A DNA stretch of 64,000 bases from Elusimicrobiota bacterium (GTDB lineage: Bacteria > Elusimicrobiota > Elusimicrobia > F11), in NCBI GenBank assembly GCA_022072025.1, contig JAJVIP010000015.1, forward strand, positions 61,530-125,529, given 5' to 3'. A program made the position numbers and the translations under genes. This document shows, in pieces, positions 49,000 to 58,525 of the stretch. The notes below the pieces were generated by a model that made no database searches, was not told the origin of the DNA, and saw only the letters and a list, made by a program, of their open reading frames with translations. Every line of letters begins with the position of its first letter. The stretch's first letter is position 1.

Positions 49000-49746
49000 T
49001 TACTTCTTCTTTTCTTCCTTGGAGGCCGGAGCAGCCTTGGCCGCTGGAGCGGCGGCAGGTTTGGCGGCCGCACCGCCAGCCGCAGGAGCAGCGGCTCCTT
49101 CCTCTTCTTTCTTGCCCTTCGCAATTACTTCTGGCTGAGCGCCAGCAGCAGCGGCTTCAGTTGTCGCGGCTTTTTCTTCTTCAACCTTCTGCGCCACAAT
49201 ATTGACGACAATGATGTCCGCGTTGGTTAAATATTCCACTCCCTTCAGGCTGGGCAAATCTTTCACCTTGATACCATGCCCCAATTCAAGCTTCGAGACA
49301 TCAATATCAATAGAAACAGGAATATCTTCTGGCAAACAACGAACTCGGACTTCGCGGGTGATATGTTCCAAAATACCGCCAGAATTTTTCACCCCCGGAG
49401 CCTCACCCACCACGTGGGTGGGGATATTGAGAGAAAGTTTCTCTTTCGTGTTGATCCGTTGAAAATCGACATGAATGGGATTGTGCTTTAACACATGCCG
49501 TTGAACTTCCTTGATCACCGACAGGCTTGTTTCAGTTCCAAATTTCACATTGAACAAGGCGTTGGTTCCCGCTTTGGTATGAATGGCTTTCCCAAAGGTT
49601 TTCGCATCAATGGCGATTTCAACAGGTTTTCCGTTTCCGTACAAACTACCGGGAATCCACCCTTCTTGCCTCAATTGCGTTAAATTCTTCTTTGTATTTT
49701 TATCTCCCAAATCTCTGGGTTTTACTTCTAGTTCGATTCTCTGCAT
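49000..49746 (-). CDS. rplY: 50S ribosomal protein L25 (CTC-type, long form)
   Basis: 248 residues. Residues 1-100 form the 5S-RNA-binding L25 domain (GSLYGNGKPVEIAIDAKTF, RHVLKHNPIHVDFQRI), residues ~100-190 the CTC C-terminal beta domain (VRVRCLPEDIPVSIDIDVSKLELG). The last ~55 residues are an Ala/Lys/Glu-rich low-complexity tail with alternating AAPAA blocks. Part of the widely conserved prs-rplY-pth cluster. Confidence 0.96.
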   Translation of the reverse strand: MQRIELEVKPRDLGDKNTKKNLTQLRQEGWIPGSLYGNGKPVEIAIDAKTFGKAIHTKAGTNALFNVKFGTETSLSVIKEVQRHVLKHNPIHVDFQRINTKEKLSLNIPTHVVGEAPGVKNSGGILEHITREVRVRCLPEDIPVSIDIDVSKLELGHGIKVKDLPSLKGVEYLTNADIIVVNIVAQKVEEEKAATTEAAAAGAQPEVIAKGKKEEEGAAAPAAGGAAAKPAAAPAAKAAPASKEEKKK

Positions 49747-49755
49747 AACATCCTC

Positions 49756-50688
49756 CTACACAAACAACGCACTCACGGTGCGTTCCTCATGAATTCTTTT
49801 TATGGCTTCTCCTAATATGGAAGCCACTGATAAAACTTTTATTTTGCTGAGTTTTTTCCCATTGAGCGCGATGGTGTCTGTAATCACAAGCTCCTCAAGC
49901 GGTGCCGATTCCAAACGTTCAATGGCCGGGCCCGCCAACACACCATGAGAGCAAGCGGCATACACTTTTGTGGCTCCTGTCGCGCGTAAAGCCTTGGCCG
50001 CCTTGGCCAAGGTTCCTGCCGTGTCCACCAAATCATCCACAATCAAAGCGATTTTTCCACGAACATCACCCACCACATGCAAAACGTCTGCATCGGTCGG
50101 AGAGGTCCGGCGTTTGTCAATGATGGCCAAATCATAATTGAGCCGTTTCGCGAAGGCTCTCGCGCGCTCCACTCCGCCCGCATCAGGAGAGACCACCACC
50201 ACATCCTTTAAACGCTTCTTTTTAAAGTAATCAATGATCACAGGACTTGAATAGAGATGATCCACCGGGATGTCAAAAAATCCTTGGATTTGACCGGCAT
50301 GGAGATCCATGGTTAAAACCCGGTCGGCCCCCGCCGTTACGATTAAATTGGAAACCAATTTCGATGAAATGGGAACCCGCGGTTGAGCTTTTCGGTCTTG
50401 GCGTCCATAACCAAAATAAGGAATCACGGGCGTAATTCTGGTTGCACTGGCGCGTCTGAGCGCGTCCATAATGAGTAGCAACTCCATCAAATTGTCGTTG
50501 GCAGGCTCACTGGTGGGCTGAAGAATAAAACAGTCCGTTCCGCGAACATTCTCTAAAATTTTAATTTCAATTTCGCCATCGGGAAACCGGCCCACATAGG
50601 CCTTCCCAAGAGGAATTCCCAATTCTCTCGCCACAGCCCTGGCCAAAGCGGGGTTGGCGTTTCCGGCAAAAAGTTTAAGTTGACTCAC
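49756..50688 (-). CDS. prs: Ribose-phosphate pyrophosphokinase
   Basis: 310 residues; makes PRPP from ribose 5-phosphate and ATP. Key motifs: LFAGNANPALARAVARELG, PYFGYGRQDRKAQPRVPISSK, MDLHAGQIQGFFDIPVDHL, VVVSPDAGGVERARAFAKRL and the PRPP loop ALIVDDLVDTAGTL. Starts at GTG 50688, sharing one base with the glmU stop codon. Confidence 0.97.
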   Translation of the reverse strand: MSQLKLFAGNANPALARAVARELGIPLGKAYVGRFPDGEIEIKILENVRGTDCFILQPTSEPANDNLMELLLIMDALRRASATRITPVIPYFGYGRQDRKAQPRVPISSKLVSNLIVTAGADRVLTMDLHAGQIQGFFDIPVDHLYSSPVIIDYFKKKRLKDVVVVSPDAGGVERARAFAKRLNYDLAIIDKRRTSPTDADVLHVVGDVRGKIALIVDDLVDTAGTLAKAAKALRATGATKVYAACSHGVLAGPAIERLESAPLEELVITDTIALNGKKLSKIKVLSVASILGEAIKRIHEERTVSALFV

Positions 50689-52076
50689 TATTTTTTTCCT
50701 TTTCTTTTAGAAGCTTTGGCCCAATTTTTTTTGGTCACCTGTACCGATCGCTCCAAAGCCAACGACCAGGCAGGTACGTCCTTATTAATACTCGATCCAG
50801 CGCCCACAACCGCATGCGCACCCACGCGCACAGGAGCAATCAAATTAACATTGGAACCGATGAAGGCGTTATCCTGAATCTGGGTGGGATATTTCTTGAC
50901 ACCGTCGTAGTTGCAGGTAATTGTGCCGGCGCCGATATTAACATTTTTTCCAATTGTGGCATCCCCCAAATACGTCAAATGGTTGGCTTTGGACCCCTCT
51001 CCCAATGTGGACTTCTTGATCTCAGAAAAATTCCCCAAATGGGCATTGCGCCCGACCTCGCTACCGGGCCTCACTCGAGAATAAGGGCCCACCCGAGCGC
51101 CAGAGCGAATGAGAGCGCCCTCTGAAAAACTGGATTGAAAAATCACTCTGTTTTCAATTTGAGTATCTTGAATATGGGCCCAAGGCCCAATTTGACAACC
51201 CGATCCCACCTTCGTCTGGCCCAAAAGAAAGGTTTGTGGCCAAAGCACCGTATCTGACCCCACCTTTACCGTATCCGCCACGTAAGTCGATTTGGGATCT
51301 ACAATTGTGACCCCCGCCGCCATCAAAGCTTCCGCCTTTCGTCGATAAAGGGCGATTTCTGCCTTGGCCAACTCAGCGCGGCTGTTAATGCCCATGGTCT
51401 CATCGGGGTCGACACAAATAAGTCCCCCGATTCGACCGCCTTCTTGACGGAGCAACTCAAGCGTATCGGTGAGATAATATTCCTTCTTAACATTGTTGTT
51501 TTTGAGTTTGGGAATCACATGAGCCAAGGCGGCCGCATCAAAACAATAGGTCCCAGTGTTGATCTCATTAATTTCCAGTTCGCGGGGATTGGCATCCAAA
51601 TGTTCAACAATTTTTTCAACCGATCCGTCTTTGGAGCGAAGAATGCGTCCATAGCCATACGGGTTGGGCATTTTTGTGGTGAGAACGGTCGCGCGATTGT
51701 TGTCTTTGACATGGGCATGGATCAGTTCTTTAAAACTTTGAGCGGATATAAGGGGAGCGTCACCACAGGCAAGAAGGACGAGCCCCTTTTGTTTTTTCAG
51801 CCAGGAGAGCGCCTGCCGCACCGCCCCACCGGACCCATCTTGCACGGATTGACTGACGAATTGGGTTTTGGGGAATTTTTGGTGAATAACCTGTTTGACC
51901 TGCTCTCCCCCATGCCCCACCACCACACATACGCTCGAAGGACGAACGAATTGACCCGTGCGAACCACACGCTCCACCATGGGAATTCCACAGACCGGGT
52001 GGAGCACCTTGGGAAGTGAAGATTTCATGCGGGTGCCTTTACCGGCCGCTAAGATGAGGATGGAAATGGGTTTCAT
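50688..52076 (-). CDS. glmU: Bifunctional GlcNAc-1-P uridyltransferase / GlcN-1-P acetyltransferase
   Basis: 462 residues. The N-terminal uridyltransferase begins ILILAAGKGTRMKSSLPKVLHPV. The C-terminal half is a left-handed beta-helix of hexapeptide repeats (GARVGPYSRVRPGSEVGRNAHLGNF, HLTYLGDATIGKNVNIGAGTITCNYDG), with the acetyltransferase histidine in LTYLGD's neighbourhood. Produces UDP-GlcNAc for peptidoglycan and LPS. It precedes prs, a common neighbourhood. Confidence 0.97.
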   Translation of the reverse strand: MKPISILILAAGKGTRMKSSLPKVLHPVCGIPMVERVVRTGQFVRPSSVCVVVGHGGEQVKQVIHQKFPKTQFVSQSVQDGSGGAVRQALSWLKKQKGLVLLACGDAPLISAQSFKELIHAHVKDNNRATVLTTKMPNPYGYGRILRSKDGSVEKIVEHLDANPRELEINEINTGTYCFDAAALAHVIPKLKNNNVKKEYYLTDTLELLRQEGGRIGGLICVDPDETMGINSRAELAKAEIALYRRKAEALMAAGVTIVDPKSTYVADTVKVGSDTVLWPQTFLLGQTKVGSGCQIGPWAHIQDTQIENRVIFQSSFSEGALIRSGARVGPYSRVRPGSEVGRNAHLGNFSEIKKSTLGEGSKANHLTYLGDATIGKNVNIGAGTITCNYDGVKKYPTQIQDNAFIGSNVNLIAPVRVGAHAVVGAGSSINKDVPAWSLALERSVQVTKKNWAKASKRKGKK

Positions 52077-52099
52077 AAGCCGGGGTGGATCTTACATTT

Positions 52100-54178
52100 T
52101 CAAAAATTAAATTCCTCTTTCTCCTCAAGGAAGGATGGGGATCTTTTCCGAAAAAAAATACCCACAACCCCCCAAAACATAAAAAAGGAGAGAGTTGAAA
52201 TTAAAACCAAGGAAAAGAAATGCGGAGGGCCGTATTTTAGTTCTACCAAGGAAGACCCCGCCGGAACCGGCACTGCCATCTGAACCAAATTGGCTTTAGA
52301 AATATCCGTTTTCTTGCCATTCACAAACGCAGACCAGCCCTCATCGTAAGATTCGGAAAAAACGACCCAGTGGGGAAACTCACCATCCGTTTCAATTATG
52401 AAGAAGCCGGGCTTCTGCTCTTTGACGGCCAAAGTGGGCTGAGGTTGACTCCTCGTATTTTCCGATGATTCTACTGGCGTCTCTGAAAGAAAAGTCAAAT
52501 CCCTAAATTCAAATCGGTTGGTTTGGTTAACCACACTGAAAATTTCTTTTTCCGAAAGAGACAAAACCGTTTTCGGAACATACACGAGTGGAATAGCCTC
52601 GGGATTTTCAAACACATGAATAGTGGATTGGGTTTTATGAGAATATTTTGAAGGAAGTTTGTCGTTGTACGAAAGCAGATACTTCACTCCCAAGGCGTCC
52701 AACCAGGGGCTTAAAGGATTCACTGAAATGGCATCTAAAATATCGTCATATTTTTTATATCGAAGTTCTTCATATCCCTCCACATCACGAAAACCATAAA
52801 CCATGGCAAGATTGGGAAGGAGCGCATCATGAAACTTCAAGGCCGCCTCAAGAGACGTCTTTCCTTGTTGGGTCAGAGCCCTTTGTCTCGACATGGGAGT
52901 GAGGAACAACCGTTGATTTTCCGCTTTTCCCTTCAAAAAATCGACGGTTGCGCTTTGGGCAGAATAGAAGCCCTTATCAATGGTTGAAATGGATTTCCAA
53001 GAAAAAACCCACAAATCCAAAATACAGAGTCCCACAACAAAACCCATCGTTTTGTTGCCTGGCTTCCAACAATCCAAGCCCATTGCGGACAAAAGCGCTA
53101 TTCCAAAACAAGCCAAATAAGAAGCTTGGGCGGGAAAACGAAATAACTTGAGCGGTGGAATGAGCTCCATTATTTGCCGATAAAATGGGAGATATCCTCC
53201 GAGAGCCAACAGCAATCCAATACCCGTGATCAAAGTCAATTGTCGACGCAGAACAAGCCATTTTCGTCCTCCTTTTAGGCCGCCCCACAAAGCCAAGCCA
53301 AGGATCGGAATTCCAAAATAAATTCCCATGATATTGGGATCCCCCGATAAAAGCTTGAAATACTGATTCCATAGGGGCCAAGAGAGCATTTTTAAGAGAT
53401 CGGAGGGTTTTAAAGAATAAGTGGTGGCCCATTCATAGCCCCCCGAGAGAGTCCGTGGGGCCTGTAGCCCCAAATGAAGGGTGGAAATCAACTGAACCGC
53501 GCTCCACAAGAAAGTCAAAAGACCCACAATCGTTAAAACACTCACGATATTTTTTCTCTTGGGAGCAACCTTGCCCACAAGTAAACCGGGAGAAAGAATT
53601 TCTAAAAACAAAACAAGTCCTGTATAAAAAACAAATTGGGGATGTCCGGCAAAAATTTGAAGGGTCACGGCCACGGCGGCCCATCCCGCGTTCGCCCAGA
53701 ATTGCTGTTGGGACCGGCGCAAAAACAGAAGGATCAGAGGAAGCCAAATATAGGAATTAAAATGGCTGGGATAGGCGTAATGTCCCACAAAGTAGCCATT
53801 GAAGGAAAATATAAGACCCGATAGCAGCGAGGCTCCCTTTGAAAACTTAAGATCTCGCGCCAACAAAAACATAAAAATCGCCGCGAGGATCGTATGGATC
53901 ATGGTATTGATCAAAAGCGCATTGGGGAAAGTCCACAGGAGATGAAGATACGTGAATGGATAAAGCAACGCTGATTGCAGGTTGGCAAAGAACGGAACCC
54001 CTGAGTACAGAAAAGGATTCCAGAAAGGGAAATCTCCACTCAGAATTGAGTTTCGAAAAAAGGTCGCATAGGGATAGAAAAGGCGGAACAGTGTGTCGTA
54101 AAAAAGGGCCTGCCCATTCATAACAGGAGGGATCCAAAAGAGGAAACAGATCAGAGAAAAGAAAACAACGACGGCCAA
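52100..54178 (-). CDS. YfhO-like polytopic membrane protein
   Basis: 692 residues. About a dozen hydrophobic segments occupy residues 1-440 (first loop ALFYDTLFRLFYPYATFFRNSI, then YSGVPFFANLQSALLYPFTYLH). A soluble part with GFRDVEGYEELRYKKYDDILDA and DALGVKYLLSYN follows, and a final helix (FFSLVLISTLSFFMFWGVVGIFF). This is the YfhO (PF09586) layout, linked to glycosyl transfer onto envelope polymers; substrate unknown. It interrupts the tRNA-Gln to glmU spacing found in many genomes. Confidence 0.88.
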   Translation of the reverse strand: MAVVVFFSLICFLFWIPPVMNGQALFYDTLFRLFYPYATFFRNSILSGDFPFWNPFLYSGVPFFANLQSALLYPFTYLHLLWTFPNALLINTMIHTILAAIFMFLLARDLKFSKGASLLSGLIFSFNGYFVGHYAYPSHFNSYIWLPLILLFLRRSQQQFWANAGWAAVAVTLQIFAGHPQFVFYTGLVLFLEILSPGLLVGKVAPKRKNIVSVLTIVGLLTFLWSAVQLISTLHLGLQAPRTLSGGYEWATTYSLKPSDLLKMLSWPLWNQYFKLLSGDPNIMGIYFGIPILGLALWGGLKGGRKWLVLRRQLTLITGIGLLLALGGYLPFYRQIMELIPPLKLFRFPAQASYLACFGIALLSAMGLDCWKPGNKTMGFVVGLCILDLWVFSWKSISTIDKGFYSAQSATVDFLKGKAENQRLFLTPMSRQRALTQQGKTSLEAALKFHDALLPNLAMVYGFRDVEGYEELRYKKYDDILDAISVNPLSPWLDALGVKYLLSYNDKLPSKYSHKTQSTIHVFENPEAIPLVYVPKTVLSLSEKEIFSVVNQTNRFEFRDLTFLSETPVESSENTRSQPQPTLAVKEQKPGFFIIETDGEFPHWVVFSESYDEGWSAFVNGKKTDISKANLVQMAVPVPAGSSLVELKYGPPHFFSLVLISTLSFFMFWGVVGIFFRKRSPSFLEEKEEFNF

Positions 54179-54254
54179 ACGATCAAACTTGGAATTGATG
54201 GGTGGACTCCTTTTTTAGCGGCCTGCAGTGAGCGAGCGTCGTTTGCGAGTCGAA

Positions 54255-54326
54255 CTGGGGCGGAAGGATTCGAACCTTCGAATGCTGGCTCCAAAGGCCA
54301 GTGCCTTACCGCTTGGCGACGCCCCA
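54255..54326 (-). tRNA. tRNA-Gln (anticodon TTG)
   Basis: The minus strand folds as a 72-nt cloverleaf: acceptor TGGGGCG with CGCCCCA and discriminator G; D-arm GCC-AAGCGGTAA-GGC; anticodon stem CTGGC/GCCAG with loop CTTTGGA giving TTG; T-arm GAAGG-TTCGAAT-CCTTC. CCA is not encoded. The U1-A72 pair is typical of tRNA-Gln. Presence of GatCAB suggests it may be charged through the Glu-tRNA(Gln) route. Confidence 0.97.
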
Positions 54327-54382
54327 AATGGGGCGCGATGGTACCAAAAACACACTGGGCCTGAAATCGACACCAAATCGGA

Positions 54383-55207
54383 TCAGGTGTGGCAGAGGAA
54401 ACAGTCCCAACGTCGACGGGATAATTTCCTGATCACCCGCTGTCCCAGAGCTCTGGTTTTCACAAAACCAAAAACCGTTGATCCGGACCCCGACATCATC
54501 ACAATGGTGCATCCCAAAGATTTCAAAATATCTTTTGCTCGAGCGATTTCTGGATATTTTTCAAAGATGACAGGTTCAAACGAATTGAAATATTTCTCCG
54601 CTGAAACCGGTTTGGGCCTCGATTTCTTTTTCCTGTACTCATCCAACAACCGATAGGCCTCGGGGGTCGAAACATGCACTTTTGGATAAACCAGAACAAG
54701 CCATCGGCGGCGCGGAGTTTTGACGGACTTGAGTTTTTCACCAATTCCACCTGCCCAGGCCGTTCCGCCTTTTAGAAAAAAGGGCACGTCCGCCCCCAAT
54801 TGGCGGGCCAATGAGACCAAAACCTGGGGAATCCGCTTCGGTTTTTTGTGCGGGCTCTTGGATTTCCATAAAAGCCACCCCCCCCACAAAGCCGCCGCCG
54901 CATCCGAGGACCCCCCACCCAGCCCAGCGCCCATGGGAATCCGTTTTTTTAAATGAACCCGCATCCCTTGAGTGGTTCCTAATTTTTTTCGCAACGCCTC
55001 CAGCGCGCGAACCACCAAATTATCGCTGTTGGTAGGCAGGCCTTTGGGTTCAACTGATAAAAGAATCTCCTGCGGCATCACGGAAACTTCCAAAGTATCA
55101 TGAAGAGAAATTTCCTGAAACAATGTTTTCAAGGAATGAAACCCATCCTGGCGACGGGAACCCACATCGAGGTGTAGATTAATTTTGGCGCGGGCGCGGA
55201 GGATCAC
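54383..55207 (-). CDS. ispE: 4-diphosphocytidyl-2-C-methyl-D-erythritol kinase
   Basis: 274 residues of the GHMP kinase superfamily; the MEP isoprenoid pathway step that phosphorylates CDP-methylerythritol. RARAKINLHLDVGSRRQDGFHSL is the IspE start, IPMGAGLGGGSSDAAAALWGG the glycine-rich ATP loop, and VMMSGSGSTVFGFV the third GHMP motif. Full length. It is next to tRNA-Gln and a TPR/LolB-like gene. Confidence 0.96.
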   Translation of the reverse strand: MILRARAKINLHLDVGSRRQDGFHSLKTLFQEISLHDTLEVSVMPQEILLSVEPKGLPTNSDNLVVRALEALRKKLGTTQGMRVHLKKRIPMGAGLGGGSSDAAAALWGGWLLWKSKSPHKKPKRIPQVLVSLARQLGADVPFFLKGGTAWAGGIGEKLKSVKTPRRRWLVLVYPKVHVSTPEAYRLLDEYRKKKSRPKPVSAEKYFNSFEPVIFEKYPEIARAKDILKSLGCTIVMMSGSGSTVFGFVKTRALGQRVIRKLSRRRWDCFLCHT

Positions 55208-55209
55208 GA

Positions 55210-57396
55210 CTAAGGATCTAATTCCGAATCCTGCAGCGTGACCACCGGGTCTAAAAACTCAATCTTTATTTTGAAGGAGGGTTCGTTAATACGCCACTCC
55301 ACCGATTGAATCATGTGCCGCGGAATAAACGGATCATATTTTCCCAGATCGATGTATTCCACTGTTTCACCATTGTCCCATGAAAACTCAAGAAGGCGCC
55401 CTGTTTTTAAATCAAACCAAAACTTCGCCTGAGAAGCTGTCACTTCTAACTTCTTCGATTTTTCAACTGCGCTTAAGATTGATCCGCTTCCCTTATGAAC
55501 ACGGAAAACCTCCGCTGAAATAAGCGATTCAAAACGGTCAAACGCGCTCGTGACATAGAATTCAACGGTTTGGAATTGCGGATGCAAGGCCCCATATTGA
55601 GCGGGCATTCCGGATTTTTTTATCAACTGCATCACCGGCCCTGAGAGCGGACCCGGGATTTCAACCTTGAGCCGGTCATTTTTGACATATTCAAATTGGG
55701 CGGGAGAACGAACGCACGGAGATTTTTCACACACGCTCACGCGAATCAGCCCCTTAATGGATTGCATGTCTTCAAAATAAGTGAACACCCGTTTCATGTA
55801 CAGATCGGCTTTTTCTGAAGAAGACAATTGGCTTAACCCCTTTTTTATTTTGGAGCGTAAATGGGGAAATTTGGGATTAATCCGTATGGCCTGCTCCCAA
55901 GCTTGGACGGCTTCAGCTTTTTGATTTAAAGAGAACAAGACATCGCCATAATGATCAAAAATAGTGGCATCGCGCACGCGACTTGCCGCTTCCGTTAGAA
56001 AATCTTTGGCTTTCTCATATTTCCCTTGCCGATAATAAACCCACCCCATGGAGTCCAAATAGGCCGGATTGTCCGGCTCAAGCGCCATGGCGTCCATCAC
56101 CAACTGTTCGGCCTCATCCAAATTCATATTCTTATCAGCGAAACTGTAACCCAAATAATTGAGGGCCATATCGAAATCAGGCTTTAAACGGATGGCGGCG
56201 CGCATTTCTTCAACGGCTTTTGGAAATCGCCCGGAACGATCATAGAGAGCTCCCAATCTAAAATGAGCGTCCGGATCATTGGGATCCAATTCAATCACGC
56301 GCCTTAAGGTCTGTTCCGCCTGTTGGGTTTGATTGTCCTGTTCATAAGCGGCCGCCAGATAATTCAAGAAATCGGTATTGGATGGATCCATGGCCGAGAG
56401 GCGTTTAAGAGTTTTTACCGCTTCTTTCTTCTGCCCGGATTGAGAATAATAATAGGAGAGACGCAAAAGCACCCCCGGCTCTTGGCCACTTTCTGGAACA
56501 TTGTTGAGATGACGAATGGCTTCTGCCCAGTCCCCCCGGTTTTCAGCCAAAAGGGCCAGCCAAAAATTGGCGCCTGGACTGGTGGGGGCAATCGCCTGTG
56601 CTTTGGAAAAAGCCTCGGTCGCTTTGGCCATATCATCACTTCGGTACCTTAATTCGCCCACCCGCAATAGGAGCGGCAAATTGGTCGGATCCTGACTCAA
56701 GACGCCTTCATAGTGCGAGATGGCCGTGGCGGTATCAAAATTGATTTCTGCGATTTGAGCGAGCGCCAAATGAGCTCTCACCGAATTGGGGACATGGGAC
56801 AAAACCTCCGTCCAAGTGTTTTTGGCTTTGTCGAGTTCATTGGTGGCCTGATAAATCTGCGCCAATCTCTCTTGAATTTCTGTTGAATTGGGATGTCGCT
56901 CTAAAAATGACTTGTAAAGTTTGATGGCTTCTTGAGGGTCCCGCGGCGTCAGCGCGCCTGCCAAGCTGATAAGAGCTTCCGCTTCATCTGGGTCAAGGGA
57001 AACCGCTTTTTTAAGCCGTTCAATGGCTTTATCGGAATCACCCAAAGTCCAATGAACCTGCCCCGAAATAATCAGGGACCGAACATCTTTGGAGTCCAAT
57101 TCAAGGGCGCGTTCTATTTGGTCGCGGGCTTTGGTCGCTTGCCCCAAACGAAACGACAACTCCGCGGCGGTCCGATGCAAATAAGCGCTCTCAGGGGCCA
57201 ACGCAAGCGCGTTTTCTATCTCCTCTTGGGCCGCCATAAAATTACCTTGGCTCTCAAGCAACATGGCTTTCAAATAGGCTTGGTACGCATTCCCTGATTG
57301 CCCTGTTTGAGCCGCGTTGAGCAAGGAAAATGCGGGTCCAATCCATAGGAGAGCCGCAAGGACCTGCCCATAAATAAAGCTTTTATTCATATTCAT
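55210..57396 (-). CDS. Exported TPR-repeat protein with LolA/LolB-like C-terminal domain
   Basis: 728 residues. N-terminal signal peptide (QVLAALLWIGPAFSLLNAAQ). Residues ~30-530 are about 14 tetratricopeptide repeats (e.g. ALELDSKDVRSLIISGQVHWTLGDSDKAIERLKKAV, AIRLKPDFDMALNYLGYSFADKNMNLDEAEQL). The last ~200 residues switch to beta-rich sequence (QFEYVKNDRLKVEIPGP, KFWFDLKTGRLLEFSWDNG), resembling the LolA/LolB/outer-membrane lipoprotein-sorting curve. In gammaproteobacteria lolB sits beside ispE, as this gene does here. Function inferred. Overlaps rimI by one base. Confidence 0.87.
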   Translation of the reverse strand: MNMNKSFIYGQVLAALLWIGPAFSLLNAAQTGQSGNAYQAYLKAMLLESQGNFMAAQEEIENALALAPESAYLHRTAAELSFRLGQATKARDQIERALELDSKDVRSLIISGQVHWTLGDSDKAIERLKKAVSLDPDEAEALISLAGALTPRDPQEAIKLYKSFLERHPNSTEIQERLAQIYQATNELDKAKNTWTEVLSHVPNSVRAHLALAQIAEINFDTATAISHYEGVLSQDPTNLPLLLRVGELRYRSDDMAKATEAFSKAQAIAPTSPGANFWLALLAENRGDWAEAIRHLNNVPESGQEPGVLLRLSYYYSQSGQKKEAVKTLKRLSAMDPSNTDFLNYLAAAYEQDNQTQQAEQTLRRVIELDPNDPDAHFRLGALYDRSGRFPKAVEEMRAAIRLKPDFDMALNYLGYSFADKNMNLDEAEQLVMDAMALEPDNPAYLDSMGWVYYRQGKYEKAKDFLTEAASRVRDATIFDHYGDVLFSLNQKAEAVQAWEQAIRINPKFPHLRSKIKKGLSQLSSSEKADLYMKRVFTYFEDMQSIKGLIRVSVCEKSPCVRSPAQFEYVKNDRLKVEIPGPLSGPVMQLIKKSGMPAQYGALHPQFQTVEFYVTSAFDRFESLISAEVFRVHKGSGSILSAVEKSKKLEVTASQAKFWFDLKTGRLLEFSWDNGETVEYIDLGKYDPFIPRHMIQSVEWRINEPSFKIKIEFLDPVVTLQDSELDP

Positions 57397-57827
57397 TAAA
57401 TCGCTCTCCTCATGACGAAGGCGGCTTCTCCCCTGGGATAGGATTTTTCACGTCGCTGCAAGATTTCAAAACCCAATTTTTTATACAGGTTGATGGCCGG
57501 AAGATTCTGGATGTCCACATCCAACAACAAAACTCGCGCCCCCTGTGACCCAGCCCACATCATAACTTTTTGGAGAATTTTCTCTCCCCAGCCCCGGCGC
57601 CGCGTTTCACTTGCCACCATAAAATTAGATAGATAGGCCTCTTCCCCCACCACCCGAACAACCGCGAAACCAATCACCTGTCCATCGTTTTCAAAAACCA
57701 AGGTGTCCTTTGGGAAAACGCGCTCACTCCAAGGATAGGGACGCTCCTGCGCTTCCCATGCGGAAAAGAGAGAGGCCTCTCCCGCCTGAAGAAATCTCAG
57801 CGTGATCGCTTCGATCGTTCGGCCCAC
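57396..57827 (-). CDS. rimI: RimI-like N-acetyltransferase
   Basis: 143 residues of the GNAT fold from GTG 57827, overlapping tsaB by 31 bases. EAQERPYPWSERVF is the RimI start pattern, VASETRRRGWGEKILQKVMMWA the acetyl-CoA loop, and LLLDVDIQNLPAINLYKKLGFEILQRREKSYP the C-terminal RimI signature. RimI acetylates ribosomal protein S18 in E. coli. tsaB-rimI adjacency is common. Confidence 0.92.
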   Translation of the reverse strand: MGRTIEAITLRFLQAGEASLFSAWEAQERPYPWSERVFPKDTLVFENDGQVIGFAVVRVVGEEAYLSNFMVASETRRRGWGEKILQKVMMWAGSQGARVLLLDVDIQNLPAINLYKKLGFEILQRREKSYPRGEAAFVMRRAI

Positions 57828-58525
57828 GACGGTTGTAAATACTGCGGAACCACATTCTCAAAATGGAATTTTTTGGACGATGGCTTTTTTAAATATTTTT
57901 CAATGGCCAATTCAGCGATCACTTGGGAGGAAGCCGGCTCCGTGGTAATGACGTGATCTGGAAATCGTCGAAGAATATTCCTCATGTCTGCCTCCGACCT
58001 CCAACAAGGCGCAACGACCACTCGCCCATTTTTATACACCGCGAAATACACCTCTCCCGCCGTCGCCGGAAACCAAGGCACAAGAACTTTTGATGAATGT
58101 TGAAGATCGTACTTAAAGACACTTTGGACAACACCCTCATCTTGGCCAATAGGTTTCCGGGGCGACGATGAGTAATTCTTTTGACTTAACTTTTCGGCAA
58201 CCGCCCTTGCCATCGCTTCCAAACTTGATATTCCAACCAAAGGCACTTTCAGTCCCTGGGCCAAGGTTCGGGCCACCGCCAAACCCACCCGGACACCGGT
58301 GAAACTTCCGGGGCCCACATCGACCCCGATCAATCGAATGTTTGTTCGCTTCCAGGGGCCCTCTGACAGCATTTTCTCAAGCGTGGGAATGAGGAGTTCT
58401 GATTGTCGGTCGCAGGAAGTGGATAAAAATGAAGACAGCAACCGATTCTCCCCGGTTTCTTTGAATTCGAGCAAACTCAATCCCAATTGCCTTGACGTGG
58501 ACTCAATCGACAAACAAATGTTCAA
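57797..58525 (-). CDS. tsaB: tRNA threonylcarbamoyladenosine biosynthesis protein TsaB
   Basis: 242 residues from TTG 58525 (GGAG six bases before it), overlapping tsaE. The frame upstream is a shadow of tsaE. NICLSIESTSRQLGLSLLE is the TsaB start; IGVDVGPGSFTGVRVGLAVARTLAQGLKVPLVGISSLEAMA is diagnostic. It is a scaffold for TsaD in t6A synthesis; tsaD is not in the window. Confidence 0.92.
   Translation of the reverse strand: MNICLSIESTSRQLGLSLLEFKETGENRLLSSFLSTSCDRQSELLIPTLEKMLSEGPWKRTNIRLIGVDVGPGSFTGVRVGLAVARTLAQGLKVPLVGISSLEAMARAVAEKLSQKNYSSSPRKPIGQDEGVVQSVFKYDLQHSSKVLVPWFPATAGEVYFAVYKNGRVVVAPCWRSEADMRNILRRFPDHVITTEPASSQVIAELAIEKYLKKPSSKKFHFENVVPQYLQPSWAERSKRSR

Noticed and set aside
48996..49124. 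N-terminal extension of peptidyl-tRNA hydrolase
   Set aside because: Arg/Pro-rich shadow of the Ala/Lys-rich rplY tail; the enzyme starts at TTG 48995.
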